The notes under the pieces are model-generated. The model was not told the DNA's origin, did not search any database, and worked only from the letters and a program-made list of their open reading frames with translations. From assembly GCF_000730605.1 (NCBI RefSeq), contig NZ_BBIS01000030.1:1-64000 (forward strand): 64,000 bases of DNA, in the 5' to 3' direction. Position 1 is the first letter of the stretch. Every line of letters begins with the position of its first letter. Origin of the DNA: Pseudomonas monteilii NBRC 103158 = DSM 14164. GTDB taxonomy: Bacteria; Pseudomonadota; Gammaproteobacteria; Pseudomonadales; Pseudomonadaceae. The position numbers were made by a program, and so were the translations under genes. Of the stretch, positions 58,969-64,000 are shown piece after piece.

Positions 58969-59659
58969 GACGTTGCGCGAGCAGCAATACACCTTGGCCC
59001 GTCACGTACGCGACCCGCAACGCAACGCACCGCCACCGGGCGTGGAGGCGCGACGCCTGAAGGTTTACCGCGAGTTGTTCTATGGCGCTATCGAGGGCCT
59101 CCTGGCGGGCAGCTTCCCGGTGATGCGTCAGGCGTTGGGTGAACAGCGTTGGCATGCCCGTGTGCGAGATTTCTATGCCAACTACCGTAGCCAGACGCCC
59201 TTGTTTACCGAGATTGCCGAAGCGTTTGTCGAATACCTGCAAGGCGTCGAGCTGGATGCGCCCTGGCAGTTGGAGCTGGCGCACTATGAGTGGGTCGAGG
59301 CGCAGTTGTACTTGAGCGATGCCGAGGACCCGGCCCATGACCCGGCGGGCGATTTGCGGGAGGAGGCGCCGCTGTTGTCCTGCGTGGCGAGGGTGTTGGC
59401 TTATGAGTGGCCGGTGGAGCGCATCGGGGTGGATTATCAGCCAACGGTTGCGCCCGAGGCCCCGACGTTGCTGCTGGTGTATCGCGATGCTGCGTTGACG
59501 GTGCGCTTTGCGCGCCTGGCGCCGATGGCCTATCGGTTGCTGGCGCTGGAGCAGGGTACCGGGCGGGCGCGGCTGGAGGCGTTGGGAGGGGATGTGCAGC
59601 AGGGGCTGGCATTGTTGGAGGGGTTGCGCGAACTGGGCATCATTGTTGGTACAGTTTGA
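58961..59659 (+). CDS. DUF2063 RiPP maturation partner (HvfC/BufC-type)
   Basis: A 232-residue cytoplasmic protein with the DUF2063 N-terminal domain (residues 5-95: QYTLARHVRDP, RRLKVYRELFYGAIEGLLAGSFPVM), the partner that presents precursor peptides to DUF692 oxidases. The second half is an alpha/beta region (LLLVYRDAALTVRFARLAP) with a C-terminal winged-helix-like segment. The ATG at 58961 is preceded by GGGAGG at 8 nt spacing and overlaps the MNIO gene, so the two are translated together. A longer frame from 58790 lies within the MNIO gene and is rejected. It is the last gene of the operon. Confidence 0.92.
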   Translation: MNETLREQQYTLARHVRDPQRNAPPPGVEARRLKVYRELFYGAIEGLLAGSFPVMRQALGEQRWHARVRDFYANYRSQTPLFTEIAEAFVEYLQGVELDAPWQLELAHYEWVEAQLYLSDAEDPAHDPAGDLREEAPLLSCVARVLAYEWPVERIGVDYQPTVAPEAPTLLLVYRDAALTVRFARLAPMAYRLLALEQGTGRARLEALGGDVQQGLALLEGLRELGIIVGTV

Positions 59660-59667
59660 GGGCGCTG

Positions 59668-59684
59668 GGGGCGCTTTGCGCCCC
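59668..59684. terminator. Convergent terminator hairpin
   Basis: A 7-bp GC-only stem GGGGCGC/GCGCCCC with a 3-nt loop lies in the 32-base gap between the stop codons of the DUF2063 gene and the converging DoxX gene. It is short but well placed to end both transcripts. Confidence 0.5.
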
Positions 59685-59691
59685 AATGGCT

Positions 59692-60180
59692 TTACCTGCT
59701 GAGCCGCATCCGCAGCCAATGATCCAGGCTCAACCGCCCAGCCCCTTTGAGCAGCAGCGGCAGCAACGCCACCAGGTAGATCAGCGGCAACTTGAAGTTG
59801 CCGAAACCCTGGTCAGTAATGGCATACCCCTGTGCCAGCTCGGCAAGGCTCGACCAGTGCGCCGGCCAATGCACCGCGGCAATTGCGACCACGGTTACCA
59901 CCATCAGCCCCAGCGATGCCAGCCGCGTCCCCAGGCCCAGCAACAGCAGCAACGGCAGCACCAGCTCGGCCCACATCGACAACTGCCAGTTCAGCTCGGC
60001 GGGCAGTTGGTTGAAGGGAAACGGAAAGCTGCCTTGCAGGTCGGCGAACCAGTTGTTGCCATTGAACTTCTCAAGGCCGGATTCGAAAAACTCCCAAGCC
60101 AGGAACAGCCGCAGCGGCAGGTCGGCGCTCCAGGTGCCGAGGCGGTCGAAGGCGGTTAGTGTGCGGGTCAAAGTGGTCAT
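59692..60180 (-). CDS. DoxX-family membrane protein (HvfX-like)
   Basis: A 162-residue inner-membrane DoxX protein with four hydrophobic helices. LRLFLAWEFFESGLEKFNGNNWFADLQ is the family signature (the Glu/Lys pair in the first helix), followed by WAELVLPLLLLLGLGTRLASLGLM and the last helix LPLIYLVALLPLLLKG. DoxX proteins are repeatedly found in HvfABC/bufferin operons, but here the gene converges on that operon and instead lies 28 nt downstream of the ferric-reductase-like gene. Function uncertain; a redox or quinone-linked role is usually proposed. Confidence 0.88.
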   Translation of the reverse strand: MTTLTRTLTAFDRLGTWSADLPLRLFLAWEFFESGLEKFNGNNWFADLQGSFPFPFNQLPAELNWQLSMWAELVLPLLLLLGLGTRLASLGLMVVTVVAIAAVHWPAHWSSLAELAQGYAITDQGFGNFKLPLIYLVALLPLLLKGAGRLSLDHWLRMRLSR

Positions 60181-60208
60181 GTCAGTGTGTACTCCAAGGC
60201 AGCTTTAG

Positions 60209-60826
60209 TCAGGAAAGGGCGCGGGCGCTGCGGCGCTGTTGGCGCGCCAGCTTGGCGGTGAGCTTGACGGCGATGGCGCTGAACATCAGGGCGAACGCCA
60301 GTGGGTACCAGCCGCCCATGGGGATGCGTTTGTAGAACGACAGGCAGAACACGGCTGCCAATACCCACATGCCGGTGCTGTGCAGGGCTTGCCAGGCGCG
60401 GCCGCCCAATAGCCGCATGGGGGCCTTGAACGAGGTGGCGGTGAGCAGCAGCAGGAACAGGTATCCGACGCTGCCAGGCAGGCTGGAGGTGAGCGTGCGG
60501 CCGGCCCAGAACAGTTCGGGGAATTGTTGGGCGTAACGGTAAATCAACAGGCCATGCACGGTATGGGAGAACGCGAAGGCCAGCCCCAGGTAGCGCCGTT
60601 CCTGCAGCACGCGGCGGCTGACAGCGCCGGGTAGCAAGGTGACCAGTGACGAAGCCAGGAATGCCAGCAGAAACAGTGCGAAGGAACTGCGTGCGGTAGC
60701 GCGGATGGCGCTGCGCAGGCCATCAGGGTCAGGCTGGCTGGCCAGGACTATGGCGGTCATCGCCAGGGTCAGGCCAGCGAGGGCGGCGAACAGCCTCCAG
60801 CCGGAGGGCAGGGTAAGGGCTTTCAT
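60209..60826 (-). CDS. Ferric-reductase-like transmembrane protein
   Basis: A 205-residue inner-membrane protein of the ferric reductase-like transmembrane domain superfamily, related to the heme b subunit MsrQ. About six helices are visible, with paired His candidates for heme b in AFAFSHTVHGLLIYRY and LHSTGMWVLAAVFCLSFYKR. The ATG at 60826 has GGGAG 8 nt upstream. It is first in a two-gene minus-strand unit with DoxX. It would pass electrons from the membrane quinone pool outward; the periplasmic acceptor is not encoded beside it. The direct-repeat motif at 60910-60933 lies 84 nt upstream. Confidence 0.8.
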   Translation of the reverse strand: MKALTLPSGWRLFAALAGLTLAMTAIVLASQPDPDGLRSAIRATARSSFALFLLAFLASSLVTLLPGAVSRRVLQERRYLGLAFAFSHTVHGLLIYRYAQQFPELFWAGRTLTSSLPGSVGYLFLLLLTATSFKAPMRLLGGRAWQALHSTGMWVLAAVFCLSFYKRIPMGGWYPLAFALMFSAIAVKLTAKLARQQRRSARALS

Positions 60827-60909
60827 CAAGGGGGCTCCCGGTGTGTGATTGTGTCACCGGGAGTGTGTGGGGGTGGGGTATCTGCAGTGTGTCGGGAGCG
60901 ATGGGGTTG

Positions 60910-60933
60910 TGTATCGGTTTGTATGGATGTATC
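60910..60933 (-). promoter_or_regulatory. Triple TGTAT(C/G) repeat upstream of the reductase/DoxX genes
   Basis: TGTATC (60910-60915), TGTATG (60920-60925) and TGTATC (60928-60933) lie in the 134-base gap between the kinase stop and the reductase gene start. The first two have a 10-bp period, as at 57444 and 63055. The whole gap is unusually GTGT-rich on the plus strand. Confidence 0.55.
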
Positions 60934-60960
60934 AGGCTACCCCGCTCTCACGAAGGTCTG

Positions 60961-62247
60961 TCAGGTCAGTTCTATCTGGGCACACAGCCCGCCGCTTTCG
61001 CGGTTGCTCAAGGTCAACCGGCCCCCCATGGCCTGGATCAACTGGTGGGCAATGGCCAACCCCAGCCCGGTACCACCCGTACTGCGATTGCGTGAACCCT
61101 CTACCCGGTAGAACGGCTTGAGCACTTCGTCCAGTTCGCCGCCGGGAATCCCCGGCCCGTTGTCGAGCACACGGATTACGGTCGTGCTGCCCTCGCGGCA
61201 CACTTCCAGTTCGGCGGCGCCTGCAAACTTGAGGGCGTTGTCCACCAGGTTCACCAACACCCGGCGCAGTGCATGCGGGCGGGTTTCCAGCAGGCTGCCA
61301 GTGCTGCCGTGGCGCTCGACCTGGGCGCCGCTGTCCTGGTAGTCGAACACCAGGCTATCAAGAAAGGCATCGAGGTTGACCCGGCAGAGTGCTTCGGTGC
61401 TGGTATCCATGCTGCGGGCATAGGCCACCCCTTCGCGCACCAGGTGCTCCATTTCACTCAGGTCGCTCCACAGCTTGTCTTTTTCGACCCCATCGTCCAT
61501 CACTTCAACGCGTAGTTTCATGCGTGTGATCGGCGTTTGCAGGTCGTGAGAAATGGCTGCCAGCAATTGCATGCGCTCCTTGAGGTGGGCGGCGATGCGT
61601 GCCTGCAAGGCGTTGAAGGCCACGGCGGCGTACTTCACCTCGCGCGGGCCGCTTTCATCCAGTTGCACACCGGGTTTGTCCGGGTCGAGGTTGTCCACGG
61701 CGTGGGCCAGCCGGGTGAGGGGGCCGATGGCCAGGCGCACTGCCAGCCAGGTGCACAGCAGCAGTACGGCCAGCTGAATCAGCAATACCACGGGCAACCA
61801 GCGGGCCACCGGGACCGGCGATGGGGTCACGTCGATGGTCAGGGGCGCACCGTCGGCCAGGCTCAGGTGCGCCTGGAAGTGCGCATTCGGCCCGGGTATT
61901 TCCTGGAAGGTCAGGCGGTAGTCGCTGCCAATGGCCTTCACGATCGACTCGGCGGCCATGGGCGGGTCGCTGCTGGGCATCGCCTCGCCTGTCAGGCCGT
62001 GGTCCAGGCGGTAGCGGTAGGTACGCCGCTCCAGACGTGGCAGCCAGGCGGCACGTTCGGCTGCGGGCAGGCGGTCGAGGATGGCGACCGACGTCGCCAC
62101 ATCCTGTTCCAGGGTGCTGAGCATCATCGAGCGGCTGCTGATGTAGCGCTCGTAGGCCTGCAAGCCAAACGACAGGCTGTACGCCAGCACCAGACCGGTG
62201 AAGAAGATCAGCGCCAGGCGCGATGCCAGGGTGCGCGGCCATTTCAT
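60961..62247 (-). CDS. Membrane sensor histidine kinase of the metallophore island
   Basis: A 428-residue inner-membrane kinase. Transmembrane helix 1 is at about 10-30 (LALIFFTGLVLAYSLSFGLQ), a periplasmic domain of about 120 residues follows, and transmembrane helix 2 is VVLLIQLAVLLLCTWLAV. HAMP, HisKA (LLAAISHDLQTPITRMKLR), N-box (NLVDNALKFAG), G1 (DNGPGIPGG) and G2 (GGTGLGLAIAHQLI) are all intact. The gene overlaps the response-regulator stop (ATGA). No obvious Cys or His/Met-rich metal-binding cluster is visible in the periplasmic part, so the stimulus cannot be read from the sequence. Confidence 0.93.
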   Translation of the reverse strand: MKWPRTLASRLALIFFTGLVLAYSLSFGLQAYERYISSRSMMLSTLEQDVATSVAILDRLPAAERAAWLPRLERRTYRYRLDHGLTGEAMPSSDPPMAAESIVKAIGSDYRLTFQEIPGPNAHFQAHLSLADGAPLTIDVTPSPVPVARWLPVVLLIQLAVLLLCTWLAVRLAIGPLTRLAHAVDNLDPDKPGVQLDESGPREVKYAAVAFNALQARIAAHLKERMQLLAAISHDLQTPITRMKLRVEVMDDGVEKDKLWSDLSEMEHLVREGVAYARSMDTSTEALCRVNLDAFLDSLVFDYQDSGAQVERHGSTGSLLETRPHALRRVLVNLVDNALKFAGAAELEVCREGSTTVIRVLDNGPGIPGGELDEVLKPFYRVEGSRNRSTGGTGLGLAIAHQLIQAMGGRLTLSNRESGGLCAQIELT

Positions 62248-62984
62248 GACGGTGACTCGAGCAGTTGCACGGGCAACGAGAACACATAGCCCTCGCTGCG
62301 CACGGTCTTGATGCAGTTGGGCTCGCGGGCGTCGTCGCCCAGGCGCTGGCGCAGGCGGCTGACCAGCAGGTCGATGGAGCGGTCGAAGATGTCGGCCTCG
62401 CGGCCTTGGGTCAGGTTGAGCAGCTGTTCGCGGCTGAGTACCCGCTGTGGGTGGTCGAGAAACACCCGCAGCAGGCGGTACTCGGCGCCGCTAAGGGCCA
62501 CCAGGGTGCCTTCGCTGTCGAGCAGGTGGCGCGCGGTGGTGTCCAGGCGCCACTGGCCGAAACCCAGCAGGCGGCTGCTTTCACTGATGGTGAGGTTGGG
62601 CGGCAGCATGCGCGTGCGGCGCAGCACGGCGTTGATGCGGGCGAGCAGTTCGCGGGCGGAGAACGGTTTGGTCAGGTAGTCGTCGGCGCCCATTTCCAGG
62701 CCGATGATGCGGTCGGTTTCGTCGTTGCGTGCGGTGAGCATTAATACCGGGGTGTTGCGGTGCTTGCCGGCGCGCAACTCGCGGCACAGCAGCAGCCCGT
62801 CGTCGCCGGGCATCATGATGTCGAGCACGATCAGGTCGACGCTGTTGGCTTCCAGAAAGGCGCGCATCTGCCGGCCGTCGGCAACGATGCTGGTGCGCAG
62901 GCCGTTCTTCTTCAGGTAGTTGCCGACCAGTTCGCGGATCTCGCGGTCGTCGTCGACGATCAGGATGTGATCGACGTGTTCCAT
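62244..62984 (-). CDS. OmpR-family response regulator of the metallophore island
   Basis: A 246-residue DNA-binding response regulator. The receiver has VDDDREIRELV, phospho-acceptor D55 (LIVLDIMMPGDDG), the T of LTARNDET and the K of LTKPFSARELLARI. The winged helix includes LSGAEYRLLRVFLDHPQRVLSREQLL and IDLLVSRLRQRLGDD, then the wing VRSEGYVF. It is first of a two-gene unit with the kinase. The 10-bp-period direct repeat at 63055-63070 is 71 nt upstream, in keeping with autoregulation and with control of the flanking operons bearing the same repeat. Confidence 0.94.
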   Translation of the reverse strand: MEHVDHILIVDDDREIRELVGNYLKKNGLRTSIVADGRQMRAFLEANSVDLIVLDIMMPGDDGLLLCRELRAGKHRNTPVLMLTARNDETDRIIGLEMGADDYLTKPFSARELLARINAVLRRTRMLPPNLTISESSRLLGFGQWRLDTTARHLLDSEGTLVALSGAEYRLLRVFLDHPQRVLSREQLLNLTQGREADIFDRSIDLLVSRLRQRLGDDAREPNCIKTVRSEGYVFSLPVQLLESPS

Positions 62985-63054
62985 GCGCAGCGTTCCTGTG
63001 TAAAGGGGGGTGGGCGCAGTGTACCGAGCGCGTTCGCGCTTGCCTGCCGGGTTT

Positions 63055-63070
63055 TGTATTGCAGTGTATC
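63055..63070. promoter_or_regulatory. Direct repeat TGTATT-N4-TGTATC between regulator and DUF2790 gene
   Basis: TGTATT (63055-63060) and TGTATC (63065-63070) with a 10-bp period lie in the 220-base divergent region, 71 nt from the response-regulator start and 135 nt from the DUF2790 start. An inverted copy, GATACA, follows at 63084-63089. Confidence 0.58.
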
Positions 63071-63204
63071 TGGCACTGGTAGAGATACAGCAGGACGCAC
63101 ATCACAGCCTCGGGCGACACATACGGGATACCTGGCAGGCGTGAAATGGCTCTCGACCGGGAAGCACAACTTCCCACACCCAAGTGTTACTCAGGAGAGA
63201 TGCC

Positions 63205-63480
63205 ATGAACGTCAAGACCTTCGCCAGCGCCAGCCTGTTCGCCGTGCTCAGCTTCGGCGCTATCGCCGCCCAGGCCGCCACCGCGCCCATGGGCGATGCC
63301 GGTGCCATGCAGTACCGCTACGGTGACCACCTGGATGTGAAAAAAGTGCTGTCGGTGCAGGATGACCAGAGCAACGCCTGCGGCCTGGTGAACACCCGCA
63401 TGGACTACCTCGACTCCAAGGGCCAGCAGCAAAGCGTGCAGTACCGCACCTACGCCACCGGCGGTTGCCATGAGAATTGA
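63205..63480 (+). CDS. Small exported DUF2790 protein
   Basis: A 91-residue periplasmic protein of DUF2790, a family largely confined to pseudomonads. The signal peptide is SASLFAVLSFGAIAAQA with cleavage before ATAPM. The mature part has the family signature YRYGDHLDVKKVLSV, then a conserved Cys pair (NACGLVNTRMDYLDS and GGCHEN). AGGAG precedes the ATG at 63205 by 7 nt. The gene overlaps the following redoxin gene by 11 nt. Function unknown; several relatives sit beside two-component systems, and the context here suggests metal or redox stress. Confidence 0.87.
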   Translation: MNVKTFASASLFAVLSFGAIAAQAATAPMGDAGAMQYRYGDHLDVKKVLSVQDDQSNACGLVNTRMDYLDSKGQQQSVQYRTYATGGCHEN

Positions 63481-64000
63481 TCGCCGCCTGATGCTGAAGG
63501 TGGGGGGGATTGCCCTGGCACTGACGGGGCTTGGCCTGGCCGGGCACCTGATGGCCCGCGACAGCTACGGTGCGATGCCGTCGCTGGCGGGGGCCAGCCA
63601 GTGGATCAACTCGACACCGCTGGATGGGCCGGCGCTCAAGGGCAAGGTGGTGCTGGTGGACTTCTGGACCTGGGACTGCATCAACTGCCAGCGCAGCCTG
63701 CCGCATGTGAACGACTGGGCGCGGCGCTATGCCGACCAGGGGCTGGTGGTGGTGGGGGTGCATACGCCGGAGTACGACTACGAGCATGATGTGGGCACCT
63801 TGCGGGACAAGGTGGCCGGGCTGGGGATCGGTTATCCGGTGGCGGTGGACAACGATTACAAGGTGTGGAATGCCTGGGGCAACCAGTTCTGGCCGGCGCA
63901 TTACTTTATCGACCGCAAGGGGCAGGTGCGGCATGTGCACTTTGGCGAAGGGGATTATGGGGGGCAGGAGCAGGTGATACAGGCTTTGCTGGATGAGAAA
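63470..64000 (+). CDS. Membrane-anchored or exported thioredoxin-like (redoxin) protein, 3'-truncated
   Basis: A thioredoxin-fold protein of the redoxin/TlpA group (similar to the C-terminal part of DipZ). The ATG at 63470 overlaps the DUF2790 gene by 11 nt. The N-terminus IDRRLMLKVGGIALALTGLG has twin Arg before a hydrophobic stretch, so it may use Tat or Sec. The redox-active motif is C70-I-N-C73 in VVLVDFWTWDCINCQRSLP. VGVHTPEYDYEHDVGTL and YKVWNAWGNQFWPAHYFIDRKG follow, characteristic of the family. The frame stays open to base 64000, 177 codons, so the end lies outside the window. It could keep periplasmic Cys, including those of the EGKCG protein or DUF2790, reduced. Confidence 0.85.
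   Translation, partial: MRIDRRLMLKVGGIALALTGLGLAGHLMARDSYGAMPSLAGASQWINSTPLDGPALKGKVVLVDFWTWDCINCQRSLPHVNDWARRYADQGLVVVGVHTPEYDYEHDVGTLRDKVAGLGIGYPVAVDNDYKVWNAWGNQFWPAHYFIDRKGQVRHVHFGEGDYGGQEQVIQALLDEK

Overview
The window is high-GC chromosomal DNA that fits a fluorescent pseudomonad of the Pseudomonas putida group. The evidence is a periplasmic cis/trans fatty acid isomerase of exactly 766 codons, metH, a PolB-type DNA polymerase II, a Csu-type archaic pilus cluster, a bacteriophytochrome cluster, and a palindrome with the core TTCGCGGG, typical of putida-group intergenic repeats. No phage, integrase, insertion sequence or CRISPR array is visible. Genes are dense: once start codons are refined, no gene-free stretch exceeds 300 bases.

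Layout. 1-2.8 kb: 3' part of a propionyl-CoA synthetase, a ZapE-like ATPase and tRNA-Gln(TTG). 2.8-7.9 kb (minus): bacteriophytochrome kinase, stand-alone receiver and hybrid kinase, one light-signalling operon without an adjacent heme oxygenase. 8.2-14.5 kb (plus): archaic chaperone-usher pilus operon with four spore-coat-U subunits, chaperone, usher and tip adhesin. 14.6-22.7 kb: M14 carboxypeptidase, AraC regulator, Fsr-type MFS exporter, MlaA lipoprotein with a small overlapping gene, an OmpR/kinase pair, a DUF1348 protein and DkgB. 22.9-28.3 kb: a giant LRR/NEL-type toxin-like protein. 28.4-32.3 kb: sulfite reductase with DUF934 partner, a periplasmic binding protein, a 37-residue membrane protein and a DUF2970 protein. 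32.4-41.7 kb: metH, cti, an acyltransferase, nfuA and a Sco/PCu(A)C copper-delivery pair. 41.7-49.7 kb: AzlCD with AraC regulator, a Sel1-like protein, an SGNH-like protein, a LysE exporter with a YqcI/YcgG (GntA-like) heme N-oxygenase candidate and a divergent LysR, then a frameshifted LysR and an MFS remnant. 49.7-56.6 kb: polB and a second giant LRR/NEL protein. 56.8-64 kb: a DUF4174 protein, then a metal/redox island.

The most interesting system is the last island. A secreted precursor with six EGKCG motifs fused to two EF-hands is followed by a DUF692 multinuclear iron oxidase (MNIO) and a DUF2063 partner, the arrangement of HvfABC/bufferin-type modified metallophores. Facing it are a ferric-reductase-like membrane protein and a DoxX protein. 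Next come an OmpR/kinase pair and a divergent DUF2790-redoxin pair. A 10-bp-period direct repeat, TGTATC-N4-TGTAT(C/T/G), occurs upstream of the precursor, upstream of the reductase/DoxX pair and between the response regulator and DUF2790. I infer that one two-component system controls the island.

The second notable result is the pair of NEL-type ubiquitin-ligase-like proteins. The one at 52.1-56.6 kb keeps a C-x-D catalytic motif. The one at 22.9-28.3 kb has Arg (CGT) at the aligned Cys position and carries a second linker-LRR block after the NEL-like region.
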